From Isoetes taiwanensis (Eukaryota > Streptophyta > Lycopodiopsida > Isoetales > Isoetaceae): a stretch of DNA of 64,000 nt. The position numbers were made by a program, and so were the translations under genes. The stretch is taken from contig JAJEKV010000006.1 of NCBI GenBank assembly GCA_021234155.1, forward strand, positions 28,194,271 to 28,258,270. The letters are read 5' to 3'. The notes beneath the pieces are model-generated. The model saw nothing but the letters and a program-made list of their open reading frames with translations. It was not told the DNA's origin and ran no database searches. Positions within the stretch are counted from its first letter, which is position 1. Every line of letters starts with the position of its first letter. This document shows positions 10,431-22,542 of the stretch, one piece after another.

Positions 10431-13400
10431 AGACAAGAGCTTCAACATATTTGTGCATAAATCCCATCACATACAACCCACATGATGTTAAATCGGGCTG
10501 ATGTGGCACCTCTACTTGCTGAATCTGATTAACATTATTTCTCTTCATGAAATCGACGCCTCTAGATACTTGACCGATCGATGTGGTTAACATTTGTGTG
10601 TGCAGCCTACATATCACGAAATTTAGCAGACCGAATTAGCGAAGAAAAGCAAAGCAACAACTTAAAGTATTACATACCCTTTGATTGCTTTCTCATTCGT
10701 CGCGATAACCGTAAGAGGATTCAAGGCGGAATTCTCGGTGCAGGTAGGATCTTGAATCGATGGTGCGAGTAAAAAAAACAGCCAAAGACAAAATGGTCAT
10801 TCTCAAGGATAGGTGCAAGGATATGATGGCATTTAGCTACCACAATCCCCTTCATCCCCGATTTCACTATTTCAATGACATTCAGGTGATCCTTCAACCG
10901 ATTCACCCTTTCTTTTCTTTCTGCTGGTAGCTTCTCTAAACCTTATATAGTTGTAAAGCGGGGATAAAAAGATTTTGCTCTTCCACCGAAAAGGCAATGT
11001 CTCATACAAGCACCTAGATTAGATTAAGATTAACATTAGAGACAAGGAATAGCAACAAATGTTTCGTTTAAACCGGGTTATTACCGCCATAAAGATCCAC
11101 TAAGCGGCTACTCATTTTAGAGTTAGTTGCACATAAAATTGCTATGTCGATGCAACCACTTTCATTTCAGCCGTGCGGACAGTTCTTGAATGGCGTGAAT
11201 GGCGCGCGAATTCCATAAGTTTATCCTTGTCATCATTTATTTTGTCGATCCAAGATGTTAGTGTCATATTAACAATTGATCCATGACAATAAAGCATAAA
11301 TTGATACCTTCCAATCTCTCGCTTTCAAATGGTTTAGACCTGCAAAACGAGTAGAATATAATAAGCTACTTCAAGTATAAGTAAGTCAATGTTAGTGTCA
11401 TATTAACAATTGATCCATGACAATAAAGCATAAATTGATACCTTCCAATCTCTGTTTCCAGTGGTTTAGACCTGCAAAACGAGTAAAATATAATAAGCTA
11501 CTAAAGTATAAGTAAGTCAATGTAAGCTAGCAATTACCGTTTTGCAGCGGATGTCCCTGCTCTGGTTTGCACACTCTTTTTTCCAGCTGTTTTGGCATCA
11601 GCTTTGACCATAAATTTAGTCGTTGCCTTGGCTGCAATCTCCAAGGCTTCTTCAACATCATCTAGCTCCTTTGAATCGTCGCAAGTCTCTGAAGACAAGA
11701 AAGTGCTTCATTCTAATGTTTTGAAAGCAAGACAAAAAAAGAAACACGTACCTGCCAAAGAACAAGCCTTTTCCTCAACTTGAAAAACAGCAGCTTCAGG
11801 ATTGTTTTCAATGTCGTCACCAACATCTTCAGTAATTTTATCTGTAAACACGTCAACGTAAGTTTCAAAATACAAAAAAAAAAAAAAAAAAAAAATAGAA
11901 ACCCTGAAAAGGAGAGAGAATTACTTTCTGGGCTTTCAGCTAGTTGCTCCAATAATAGCAGCTCCGCTTCAACAGGTGGGATCTCTTTTTGGAAAACAAC
12001 CTCTGCTGCAAAATATTGAACATTAGTGAACTCTAACTACAACAGATGCAATCTTAATGTAATCAGAATGTCATCACCCTACCTTCCACATACCCCTCTG
12101 TCTCCAAATCCTGCACTGATTGCTTATGAGTTGTTGCAATTCTCAAAGGTGATGTAGATGTGGATGGACTTCCAACATCGATAGCAGCAGCATCTTTTGT
12201 GCCAGGTTCAGCAATTGGGATGTCTGAGAATGGTAAATGCAACCCCATCTCAATAACATTCTTCTTTTCACCTACAACATGAAATTTTGCTATATTCAGA
12301 ACTTAAGCATAGTGCACGAAACATGAATTGTTTAGTTTACCTGCAGTTTTACTTCTTCCTTTCTTGATACTACCCATGTCTGCATTGACACAATTGGGTG
12401 TCAATAAGAAATGTAAACACTTGATTCAGAATCAAGGGAAGATGTAGAGTAGATAGAAGCAAAATCTGAAGAAAAAACAATCAGATGCAAATCAAAACAG
12501 AACAAATGTTAATTACATGCAAGTAGGTTTTTACTACAGGCAAACTTTCTGCTGATAATGTAACGACAAAATAGAAGTACATTAGTGTACATAGCTATCA
12601 CAATGTAAAGGAAAACCAAATACTAAATTCAAATGTATGAACAAAATATTTTATCAATACACCCTATCAAATACATCATTCAGCATTGAATGTAAAGGAA
12701 AGTCAAATACCAAATTCATATGCATTTCTGATCACATGTAAATGCAAAGTACAGTCAATGCAATACACCCTATTAATACACCCTGTAAAGGAATTCCAGA
12801 AAAGCACTTCATGGCACATGTAAATGTAAAGTACAGAAGCAAATACATTTCCTCTTTACAGTAAAGACAAAACCACGCCAAATCAAATGTTAATACAGTT
12901 ATGTACATGATGGAAACTAACTATATCTAAGTACACTCAAACTAATTATGTAATCAAAATAGAAATAGATGTACCTTTGGAAGGGATTCCTAAAAGCGTT
13001 GTCGCAGTCCTCGGACCATGAACAATCATGTACACATATATTCGTCGTTGAAACCCGAATATAAGACAAAATAGACAATATGTATGACCACAAAGTGGAG
13101 ATATTACCATGGTCGAAGTCAAGGCAATCATTGCATTGCTGCCAAGTATTGCTTATATGTGAGAATGAAGCGCTCCGTCTTGCTGAAAAGTATGGGGGCG
13201 GGCTGCGGAGGCCCTATCGGGTCTGATCTTTCCAAATGCTTAGTCATCTCCTTTATTCTATTCTCACAGTTGGAATTAACTTCCAAATCCTTGCTGATTT
13301 TTTCAATGGCAGCTTCTAATTCTTGCAAATCAGCCTTTAAACAATCAATGGGAATCATTAGAGCATCTAAGTCAACAATATAACTTGATTTCTCCTCCTC

Positions 13401-14134
13401 TAAATGAGATGCCAAAGCCATTTGCACATCAGTTGGCTTCCGCTTGCTTTTAAAACCTGCCATAATCTTTGAACTGCTCACATATTTTTGCATCTTTACT
13501 CTGCACAAGTCTTGTCAAGAAGCTCTTATCACTCTCATGCTTCAACAGTTCAATTTCTATTGTTTTTCTTTTCTCTTTTAAAGTCTGTATTTCATCAAGC
13601 ATGGAGGCAGAATCTAATGCTCTTGTTTCCCTCCACCTTTTCATCATTTCCAACTGCTACCCCAATTCTACCTGAGGCATACATTTAATAGCTTTAACAT
13701 TGAAAGACTTTACTGTAGCTAATTCTGTCAGGTCAGATTCTTTTTGAGAGCCTTTTGAATGAAGACTTGCACTTGCTTTCACCTCATCCCAATCAATGCG
13801 TACTCCTTTGTAATGAAGTGCACATGCTCGGGAAAAATACAATGGAATGTGATGATTTGCAATGTCCCTCCTACAAAAAACGTGCTCATACACAGAAAAA
13901 AAATCTGCCATCCAACCAGGCTTAATCCTCGCACTCTTGATAACCCCTAACGTGGGGGCTTGAGAACCCCAAACATCCCGACTATTTGCACTAGCCCGGA
14001 AACATGCTATCAAAATTGTTGCTCCTAAGTCTTTTTGATGCTTACTTTGTCAAACTCGAGGTGACAAGACCTCCCGATGAAGAAGACCCACTCTTGAGTT
14101 TTCGGGCGGCAGTTCTAGTGGGAGACCTTGGCAT
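10431..14134 (-). pseudogene. Ulp1/C48 cysteine-protease-like gene with coiled-coil N-terminus, split by CACTA
   Basis: Read on the minus strand, a multi-exon gene can be followed with matching splice phases. An N-terminal region (about 14.1-13.66 kb) contains WMADFFSVYEHVFCRRDIAN. A charged, coiled-coil-like part follows (13.65-13.13 kb), then acidic exons at about 12.38-11.54 kb. The C-terminal part resembles a Ulp1-family SUMO/ubiquitin-like protease, with a candidate catalytic His in ENDHFVFGCF (about 10.79 kb) and the Gln-x5-Cys pair in VPHQPDLTSCGLYVMGF (about 10.47 kb). Defects include a TAG near 13.65 kb, a frame change near 13.45 kb, a TAA near 10.943 kb and a frame change at a run of eight T near 10.77 kb; some may be unrecognised introns. 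The CACTA insertion at 10430 separates the last codons. Ulp1 domains are frequent in plant transposon proteins, so host versus element origin is open. Confidence 0.6.
11257..11521 (-). repeat. 134-bp tandem duplication containing a small exon
   Basis: The segment from GTTAGTGTCATATTAAC to AAGTCAAT occurs twice with a 134-bp period (11257-11390 and 11391-11521). On the minus strand each copy holds an acceptor TTTTGCAG, a short exon beginning GTCTAAACCA and a donor GTATCAATT. The exon is 30 nt in the copy nearer the gene's 5' end and 32 nt in the other, so using both would change the frame. This is a recent intragenic exon duplication in the Ulp1-like gene. Confidence 0.75.
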
Positions 14135-14234
14135 GGGCTTTTTACAGTTTGTTTACAGGAGATTTCCTTGGAGATGTCTTTGTTCCAAGCTGTTTCGTCA
14201 TGATCTCTTCCCTGGTGTTTCAGCTCTCTGAAAA

Positions 14235-14375
14235 TGCAAGCTTTTGGCTATGGAGGTCCTGATCTTGGCTATGGATGGATGTCAAGCTTTCGGCTATGGA
14301 GGTTCGAATATGGATGTCAAGCTTTCGGCTATGGAGGTTCGAATATGGATGTCAAGCTTTCGGCTATGGAGGTTC
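14235..14375. repeat. 35-bp minisatellite upstream of the Ulp1-like gene
   Basis: A 35-bp unit, TCAAGCTTTCGGCTATGGAG followed by GTTCGAATATGGATG, occurs about three times, with a degenerate start at 14235. Because 35 is not a multiple of three, the open frame seen here changes register at each unit and is not a gene. It lies just 5' of the minus-strand Ulp1-like gene. From 14376 to about 14640 I see nothing I can support. Confidence 0.8.
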
Positions 14376-14639
14376 GAGCGGGAGGAAGGTTGAACAGAGC
14401 GCGGGAGGAGAGTTCAAAATTATTTGCCCTATTAATGATTCATTCCAAGAATAATAATTTCTGGGGGGAGGGATTTCCTTACATTTTGAATTTGTAAATG
14501 TAAAATACGGGCACTTTTTTTGCCCACCCTTTCATGCTTCTACCCATTTAGTATGAGTTCCATTTTCAGTCTAAGTCTCAAACGTCGAGATCTGATCCAC
14601 TTTAATTAAATGCGACTTCTCTCCTGACCCAGCTCCCCA

Positions 14640-17455
14640 ACCCATCTCACTGTCTCAATCCGGAGATGGTGTGCACCTGTGAGGATAGCGGCAATGGACC
14701 TGCGCTTTTTCATAGGTAGATGAGTGCGCAGATAGCATTGTGGGCCTCGCTCCAACATGAGATTTATATGGCGTTGATAATGTGCCGTCTTGACCTGTTC
14801 AACGGTGCTGGCATCTCATAGCTTACTGAGGAAGCATGCGTCAAGGTACTGTCTGAGACTGCGACGATCTGCCTCCATTTGCACTTGGATGCACCTGTGC
14901 TCCTGCACATTCCATCTGGCTAGCCACTGAGCTTTCTTTTCCCGCCAGCAGGCTTTTAGGTGTTGAGGCCCCATTGCCATAGTGGAAGCGAGGTTAGGGA
15001 GACGAGTATCGTCCATGCCGACCACCTTCTGGAAGTAGACGATGTGCCTGTCAAGGGCCCCTCTTTGAAGAGGCAAGAAACCTGTTTCCTGCAACAGTAT
15101 TTGGTATGGGACTGTGGACTTCACCCCCAGGGCCCGTGCCAAGAAAGCCTTCTGCACCTGCTTCAAGTCATTCTAAGTGGCGAGGGAAATCACCGGTTAC
15201 CAGACCTCAACCCGTACAAAAGCACCGGTTCTACTAGCACCTTGAATAGGTGTGATTGGTGGGCCTAATCATACAGCTCTGCCTTGTGGCTATTGTTCTC
15301 CATTGCATAGAGTGCCTTCCAACCTGCTGCGACTCGCAGCCGAATGGAATTGTCCCAGTTCATGGCCGACGGGAACTCCAGCCCCAAATATTTGTAAGCG
15401 GACACCACTTCAACATTTTGGCCACGATAAGTGAAGATTGGAGGCCTTGGCTGGCGTGCGGACGATATTAGAACTACCTTAGTTTTGGCTAAGTTGATGC
15501 GCATGTCAGTCACCTGGCAAAATGTATTCAGGGCATCGAGATGGCGTTGCATGTCTGCCGGAACGTGTGGTAGGAGGTCCATATCGTCAGCATAGATTAG
15601 CTGTCTGACGATTAAGTGTAGGAGGTGAGATCCAATGCCTCCATTATCAGCGAGACATCTCTCCAGCTGATCAATATACAGGCCAAATAGTATGGGAGAG
15701 AGAGGGCATCCTTGACGGACCCCGATACTGCTCTCGAATGGTTGGCCCGCTGGTTGCAGCCGGCTGGTTCATGTCTCATATAACCTGTATACCGTGTTCT
15801 GCAGTTCGGCAGGGACATCTAGCTGCTGCAATCTTGCCCACAGCTTTTTTCGAGGCACAATGTCAAAAGCCTTGGCGAAGTCTGCGAAGCAGCAATACAG
15901 ATCTTGTCGAGGGTTCCTGCTGTCCTCAATCAAAGTCCGCAGCGTGAAGATATGATCTATGGTTGAGTGCCTCAGCCTGAACCTACCTGTGTGAGTGCCC
16001 GCACTCCTGCTGCCTCAGCCCATCCTGTCAACTGCCGCTCGAGGATCCCGGCGAGGAGCTTTGCAAACACTGAGCTGATCATGATGGTCCGGTAATTGGC
16101 TGGGCAATGCAGGTCTCCTGCCTTGTAGATTGGGACAACCCTGCTAGTGGTCCATTGCGGGGGAAAACCTTCCCGCAATGCCTTGTCGAACATGTGGGTC
16201 AGTACTGGTGCCATGGATGGTCTTGCCCACTTGAGTAACTTTGCCTGCATGCCATCAAGGTCTGGTGCTTTTCCATTGGCTAGATGCTGCAACCCCTGTG
16301 CTATCTCTCTGCCTCTGCGATTTCCAGTACTATGCCTGGGGGGTAATGCCGTGCACCACGAAAGTGTTGTAAGAGCTCTTGTAGGTATTGCCCCATTAGT
16401 GCGGGTGATGTTTCACGGGTGCAGCGGCCTCCTGAGCACTCTCCACCAGAAGGTCCTGGAATGACGTTCCAGGAGGAAGAACATTTCTTGTTGATGGGCC
16501 GCAATGTACATGGCCTTTCTAGCCTCAAGGAAAGTGCAGTATTGCTTGACTGCAGCCGAGCATAGAGCAAGGTCTGTGACTTGGCAGAGCCAACGTTTGC
16601 GTTCTTTGCACTCAGCATTGAACCATTGGTTACGCAGAAAGGCCGTAGCTCTCGAGGTTTGCCGGGGGCAACTTCTCCCAAAACACCTCTCTGCAGCAGC
16701 CCCAAGGACGTCAATGAGCCTGCCTGCCTGCTGCTCCAGCATTGAGCATTGTGAGATGCTTGCCAGATCCTCTGTAAGCATCTGGAAGTAAGTAGGAGCG
16801 CACTCATAGTCCAGTCTGAGCTGAGGCATATGAGGAGGTGGGCGTTTGGAGCAACATGTCAAGCCAGCTGCAAGTAGAGCGGCAGGTGGTCTGAGTCCAT
16901 CTCCTCATCCCTACTGGCTGTTCCCACTCGAAAATGTTTGACGAGATACATGTCCTTCTCGGCCACCAAAATATAGTCTACCACGCTGAACCCACCTCCC
17001 TGGTTCTCCTGCCTGCAAGTGTGCTGGCTGGAGGATGGCCACTGTGCTAGTCCATTGCAAATAACTAGGTCAAAGATACTGCAGAGCATCAACAACTGCC
17101 TCCCATAGTGCGAGACCTGAATGTCAGCTGATGCTCGTGGCCAAGCTCCTTCTGAAGGGCTCAGATGCAACACATCATCTGTGAGAGGATCAAATCTCAT
17201 CGGTTATTCCGTGCCAGTGCGGGCATTGAAGTCTCCAACGAGCATGACTCTACCCTCCTGCTTGTGCTGCTGTATGTCATCGTATAGATCGACATAGGGC
17301 TCTAACCTATCCACACCCGGATGGTTGTGATAGAAGTTGCTCTCGGCATGTGGGAAGTAGCAGGCCGCCACAAAGAGAGGGCTACCGTTGCAATTCTGCA
17401 CGCGCACCCCACATGTACCTGTTATGTTTCTTTCTTTTTCAATAGGACTTCCCAA
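14640..17455 (-). mobile_element. LINE (non-LTR retrotransposon), 5'-truncated and decayed
   Basis: On the minus strand the order is endonuclease, linker, reverse transcriptase and C-terminal region. Endonuclease motifs are VGDFNARTG (about 17.23 kb), VDYILVAEKD and DSDHLPL (about 16.9-17.0 kb). Reverse transcriptase motifs are NGKAPDLDGM and PANYRTI (about 16.3-16.1 kb), GVRQGCPLSPILF (about 15.7 kb) and the catalytic LIYADDMDLL (about 15.6-15.57 kb). A conserved C-terminal region (ALGVKSTVPYQILLQETGFL) ends at 14816, and 14640-14815 matches the 3' region of the related copy at 43.7 kb. The first endonuclease motifs are missing, so the 5' end is truncated near 17455. Multiple frameshifts and stops make it inactive. 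Confidence 0.9.
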
Positions 17456-17559
17456 GAAACTCTATTTGCATAGCATAACACTTTAGTGCATAGGAGCCCT
17501 ATTATCTTTCATGTAGTGAAGTAATAGATATGCAAAAATGTAACGGTTTATATAAAATA

Positions 17560-17655
17560 GAGAATGAGAATGAGAATGATTTTTTATCGTCCACTGAGGC
17601 CAATCGGCCTATGGGACCCATAAGGAGCGCAGCAAACTTATTACTGTCCGGGTAG
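17560..17655. repeat. Dispersed repeat, copy 1 (GGCCAATCGGCC-containing)
   Basis: About 95 bp from AATGAGAATGAGAATGATTT through CACTGAGGCCAATCGGCC to TATTACTGTCCGGGT recurs nearly unchanged at about 52665-52765 in the same orientation. The two copies differ at only a few bases. Its class is unknown; it sits close to the truncated 5' side of the LINE. Confidence 0.75.
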
Positions 17656-19265
17656 AAGAGCAGTGGAACTAATTAGGCATAAAATCTTATGCACATTAAG
17701 ACATGTAAAATAGACTATTATGTTAAAGAGTGGTCTAAAAATTAAAAAATATAATTGTGCGCCAAGACTAACTCTGGTTTGAATGCGGTAACACCATTCA
17801 TCCATATAGTAAGACAAGTGAATTTTAGCGAAGCAAAAAATAAGTTTTCCCAAGTTTCTTCAATGTGCCATCTGTGTTGTGTGGAAGAATTGGTGCCACA
17901 CTTGGTTTGGCATGAGAAAGGACCTAAAAGAAAGAACATAAATTAGAGATAAGCACTAGGCTAGGGACTACTCCCATTGAGCCTAGCCATAATGTGATAT
18001 TTCATAACCTAGTGGAGTAAGCTCCTTGAATTACACCGACACTTGCAATACACACCCTTTATTGTCAATAAGATTTCTAGAACCTACTAATAAGCATTTG
18101 TAATCATAAACCTCCATAATCCCACAATCATTGGCTTAAAATGAATATGAAAGGAGCCAAAGGATCACATTGGCAATGTTAACCTGATCTTCTGCAAAAA
18201 GCAAGATGTGAATTACAATTCCATCCCTTTTTTTTTATCCTTTGAAGAATGGGATTTCGGATTTCTTTTCCAAGTATCTAAATTCCTTTGGTGCATATCA
18301 TTTTCTAATGAATTTGTTGTCGTTCCCTTGGGCTCTACATCATATCCAAGGGATATAACTTTTTTAACCTAAAAGTGTGAACTTAAATTAAGTTATGTTA
18401 AGTTCGTAAACTAAAGGTCACTTTTGTTAGCTCTGTTGAACGAACTTGTCGATGAAATGGTGGACACTAGAACTCGAGCTGAAAATGCTCGAGCAGGTCG
18501 AGCGGTGTCGGAATCGGTCGTGGTCGGTCCATGGCTACAGATGGTTGCAGTAGGTCATTTGCTTCGTCGCAAGCTGCAGTAGAATAAGAACAATGCGAGG
18601 ACGAGGATGCCTAGCGGGTTAGCTTTGTTAAAACTAAATTTTATGAAATGGAGAAGCATGCCAGGCTTAGGAATCTCAACATACATGCCTCTATGTTTTC
18701 TCTGCTTTTTTGGTACTGCAAATTCAGCAGATAAATTAGGATGTCGGATATTACTGAGTTAAAGCACTTTAGTTAATTTGACAACAATGAAAGATGTAGC
18801 AGGCACTTATGTGTAGGGTCTGCATACACATCACATTATGCAGATATATGATAGATCAATTGATCATTCGTTCAGATTATAAAGAGGGTCTGTTTATTTG
18901 GCAATGCGAGTCACATCTAGTTGTCTAAGGTTTTGCGACAAATTTTCTGCATTCTTTTGGTTTAAAAGCTTGGAAAAGACAGTCTAAAGCAGTTGCATAT
19001 CAAAATCATAGATTAAACAAGAATTAGTAGAGTGTGATAAACTGAAATTTCTACAAAAAACTACTGAGGTCTTTGCAATTATCCAGATAAGGAGATTTAT
19101 TTTCCTTTATGGAATATATAATTTACATGTTCTAGCTTATGATTTAGGATCGGATTTATGGAGTTGGCGTTCTTGCAGCCAGTTGTAACTCATAACTGAA
19201 TGATGAATCTATGATTGGGTTTGATTTGTCATGTGCCATGTACTCTGAAAAAAATGATTATGTAT
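17656..19265. other. Intergenic, no gene supported
   Basis: The stretch is AT-rich with frequent stops in all frames. I see no splice-consistent coding chain, RNA gene or terminal repeats. A weak open stretch at 17755-17946 has no recognisable similarity. Confidence 0.5.
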
Positions 19266-20116
19266 TAGATAATTTCCGACGGTCGGAATTCCGCCGGAAA
19301 ATTTTTCTCGGCAAGCCGCCAGCCTCGGCGTGAAAAATTTTTCCGGCAGATTTTTGTGAACTTTTTGTGAATGGCTATGGCAGAGGACCAGGAACGGCTA
19401 TGGCAGCCATGGCTACGTTTCTAAGCAGAAGTCTTCTTCTCCGGCATTTTCTTTAGAGAACATATGCGAGATTTTTTCCATAGAGACTCTTGTTAAACGG
19501 CTATGGCACATGTAACAAGTGCAATCCCTAATCGGACAGATACAAACGAAGAACAGAGGCATTGACACTTGGTTAGAATCACCGGAATAGACCTATTTTA
19601 TCGTCATCCTTGGAAATCTATGCTGTGACAAAACTCGGGGCTTCTTTTTCATCTTGAATTTTGCTTTCGGGACCCAATGCGCTTCAAAATCAGGTCTTTG
19701 CATGGTGTTTGGAAGTGTTTTTCCTTCCAATCTCGTGGGTTTGCTGATTCGCCATAGCCAAATCTTTGGCCCTGAACACTGGGATGTCTTATTGTAAGTT
19801 CGGCCCATGATCCTCAGCCTCTGCAAAAAAAACAGGGGATGCACAAGTTCCGGGTGGAAATTAGCTACGCTTCCATTTAAATCAGGAATGTTTTTCTCGG
19901 CCTTATAAAACAGAATGATTTTAACGTAAATTTCAAGTAAATGGTTATTACGCATTACGTAATGCACGCACGGAAGAGATTCCCTGCGATATAATTTTTT
20001 GAGGCTGGGCGCCGCTAAATTTGGGCCGAATAAGCGGCGGAACCCGCTGCCGCCGCCAGAATTTCATTTGGGCGGCGCCGAAAATTATGGTCTTAATCTT
20101 CTCCCCGTGCATTACG
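19266..20116. other. GC-richer unidentified segment, probable mobile-element debris
   Basis: This block is richer in CG than its surroundings and begins with a palindromic CGGAATTCCG-type sequence at about 19280. It carries repeated GGCTATGGCA motifs (about 19371, 19395 and 19500). Near 20000-20090 comes GGCGCCG/CGGCGGC-rich sequence. A minus-strand open frame at 19593-19967 (124 codons) has no recognised domain. The composition suggests an old inserted element, but I cannot define its ends. Confidence 0.35.
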
Positions 20117-20669
20117 GACGTAAACAATGGTTTGCCTTAAATTACGCTCTCTGAAAAGCCGCCATAGTCGATGCTTAGGAGTTTCAAATGAGTTTGGGGA
20201 TAAGTAGTTTGTGGGATTCAAGAGCTCCGCAAAGAGTTTGTGGGATTCAAGAGCTTTGGCAAAAGGCGAGCTACTTGAGCTCATGATCTTTATTTGTGAG
20301 AAAGAAGCAACTTTAAATCTGTGTTCGAGATTAAAAGAAAAAGATGAAGCTTCGTGTGAAGAAGCGGATGAAGCTCGCTTGCTTTGCGATGAAGCGAGAT
20401 GAAGCTCGCTTTTTGCGTGAAGGATGAAGCTCGCTTTTGCGTGAAGGATGAAGCTCTGTTGCGGTGAAGCAGATCCTTCTTTTTTTTTCCGGTGAAGCTC
20501 TGTTGCGGTGAGCAGATGAAGCTCTGTTGCGGTGAAGCAGATGAAGCTCTGTTCTAGGGTTTGAAGATCCGTTTTTGCAAACAGCGGCGCCGCTCCATAA
20601 AATGCGGAGGTAATTACGCCTGATAAAACAAGCCATAATTTCCAGTAATTTAAGGCAACCATTGTTTAC
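20117..20669. mobile_element. Inverted-repeat-bounded element with internal short tandem repeats
   Basis: The left boundary CGTAAACAATGGTTTGCCTT and the right boundary, which reverse-complements to CGTAAACAATGGTTGCCTTA, form inverted repeats of about 27 bp differing by one indel. The interior (about 20340-20550) consists of reiterated GATGAAGCTC(T/G)GTTGCGGTGAAGCA units. A 189-codon minus-strand frame (20093-20662) crosses the whole element, but it is mostly translated repeat (SFILHAK, ELHL), so I do not call it a gene. I found no target duplication. Confidence 0.5.
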
Positions 20670-21926
20670 GTGATGGCAAATTGCTGGCGGTGGAACATGA
20701 CTTGTTTGTGAGTTTGTTAAGGTGATTTTAATGTTAGATGTGAACCCATTTGCAAGCTACATAAGGTATACAATTCTTAGGTACGACATTGATCTTTGTT
20801 AATCTTACAATTCTGCAAGTATGGCATGTATGTCTTCATCTTTGTTAGCGTTAAATGTGGCTTTAGGCCACCACACATGACATCAAAACATTTTGTAGCT
20901 TTTGGCTTTGTACTGGTGCTAGACCATTGCACACAATACAACAATACAATTGATTATAAGGGTCGGTTGATATACTTTTATCGTATTTAGCTATAATTTG
21001 TCTTTCAATAGTGAATATGATATGGTGGTAGATGGTGTAGAAACAACTCTATTAAAGATCCAAGCATCAATATTTGATAGACATTCTTTCAGAAATATGA
21101 ATTCGTATTTCGCCTAATGGGGAAATTTCGAAGCTTGGAATGCTAGTTGCATGACAAAGAGATGTTCATGGCGGCCTTGCCGCAATAAATTTCTTGTATA
21201 TCTAATGACTGATTTATTTTTGAGTAAATGACCACTATAAGGCCATGGGGAATTATTCCATCTAAAATATTTTCTCCAATGGAAGAATATTGGAATATTA
21301 GGCCAATTTGTTACCCTGTAGATAAAGTAACGATACATTAAAAGCATCCATGACATCAAGGTATTCAGCAATGGTGTCTTTCTAGGAACTACTCATTCAC
21401 GATTTCAAAAGAAATGAAAATAAAAATGCAACGCATGGTTGTAGAGAGGCCCACGACGAGGAGCTGAATGGCGACTTGAAGATGCTCTTGACCAGAAGTG
21501 GAGGTTAATTCCGAGCATCAAGGGGTATAGCGTTTAGGTTTACATTCTGGGGTTGGTGGCGAATAGGTCTCAAGTGGGTATGTGGCTACATGATTGTTAA
21601 TGGAAAGTTGGTAGGTGTGTGAAGGCCACATATTCTTGAGGCATTTCTATGGACTGAAGTGACCTATTTCCAATGACATATATGTTCGAGAATTAGAAGT
21701 TGTCAACATGACGAGAGGTCCAAGAAAAATTGTGATTTCAAAGGTTGATAATTGCTCGAGGAGGACATGCCAAAAAGTATGAGAAATATAAAAACGTAAA
21801 AACAGGCTGGGCGCAATTCTGCCGTGTCCACCAGTCATGCGCTGACACGTGGCACATTTTCTTTTAAAGAATGTCGGACGCTTTTTTTCTTAACGGAGCG
21901 TGGAGTTTTTACTGTGCATTCTTGTA
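20670..21926. other. Intergenic, no gene supported
   Basis: The stretch is AT-rich. A minus-strand frame at 21114-21371 and another at 21647-21838 show no recognisable domain. I see no repeats or termini apart from the hairpin starting at 21927. Confidence 0.45.
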
Positions 21927-22230
21927 TATAAGAATGGCAGTTTACTGCCATTCTTATAACGTGGATGCAACTTGGGTTGCATTCTGCACCTTCGAGCTCC
22001 GGAATCAGAGGTAAAATCTCCAGAATCAGGGGTAGAAACGCCGGAATGAGAGGTAAATCTTCAAGAACGGCGAGTAACTTCAAGAATCGAAGGTAAATCT
22101 TCAAGAACGGTGAGTAACTTCAAGAACGGCTGCAGCTGTTAGACTAATAGCAGTTCCGGCAAAGAAACTTAGCCAGATGGCGCAATGCCATTGGCGGATA
22201 TGGCAGAATGCAACCTAAGTTGCATTTACG
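21927..22230. mobile_element. Mobile repeat family B, copy 1, with adjoining hairpin
   Basis: A short perfect hairpin (TATAAGAATGGCAG, TTTA, then CTGCCATTCTTATA; about 21927-21958) adjoins a core bounded by inverted repeats. The left core end reads CGTGGATGCAACTTGGGTTG and the right end, reverse-complemented, CGTAAATGCAACTTAGGTTG. The core (21960-22230) recurs at 57801-58051 with high similarity, including repeated TCAAGAACGG and CCAGAATCAGGGGTAG units. No coding sequence is present. The structure fits a non-autonomous inverted-repeat element of uncertain superfamily. Confidence 0.65.
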
Positions 22231-22231
22231 T

Positions 22232-22412
22232 GTTACAGAGTTTTCACCCGACAGAATCAAGTTTTCACCCCACATTCTTGCAATTTTTCACCCCACAGAA
22301 TTGCGGCCCACCTTGTTTTCACGTGTTACAGAGTTTTCACCCGAATCAAGTTTTCACCCCACATTCTTGCAATTTTTCACCCCACAGAATTGCGGCCCAC
22401 CCTGTTTTCACG
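22232..22412. repeat. 92-bp tandem duplication
   Basis: A unit starting GTTACAGAGTTTTCACCCG and ending GCGGCCCACC.TGTTTTCAC occurs twice (22232-22323 and 22324-22412), with a short deletion in the second copy. Inside each unit TTTTCACCCCACA is itself repeated. It lies between mobile repeat B and the palindrome upstream of the U-box kinase gene. Confidence 0.8.
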
Positions 22413-22415
22413 TTT

Positions 22416-22542
22416 CAAGAAACACCCCGGGGCTTAAATTCCGGGGTGTCAAGCAGTGCCTCCGCCTAACGGCGTCGGCACAGCTTCCACCCCGGGCGGA
22501 GGCACTGCTGACACCCGGAATTTAAGCCCCGGGTGTTTCTTG
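22416..22542. repeat. Long near-perfect palindrome just upstream of the U-box kinase-like gene
   Basis: Two arms of about 50 bp (22416-22466 and 22495-22542) are reverse complements apart from a few indels. The left arm starts CAAGAAACACCCCGGGGCTT and the right arm ends AAGCCCCGGGTGTTTCTTG, with a loop of about 28 bp. It ends 30 bp before the start codon at 22573, so it probably lies in the promoter or 5' UTR. As RNA it would form a very stable stem. Confidence 0.85.

Noticed and set aside
14960-16791. Plus-strand frames of 60-105 codons across the LINE
   Set aside because: They are antisense shadows of the minus-strand endonuclease/reverse transcriptase, which carries all the recognisable motifs.
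20093-20662. 189-codon minus-strand frame
   Set aside because: It spans an inverted-repeat element and consists mostly of translated GATGAAGCTC-type tandem repeats.
21927-22230. Helitron interpretation of repeat B because of its terminal hairpin
   Set aside because: There is no CTRR end or A/T insertion site, and the core has inverted termini, which Helitrons lack.
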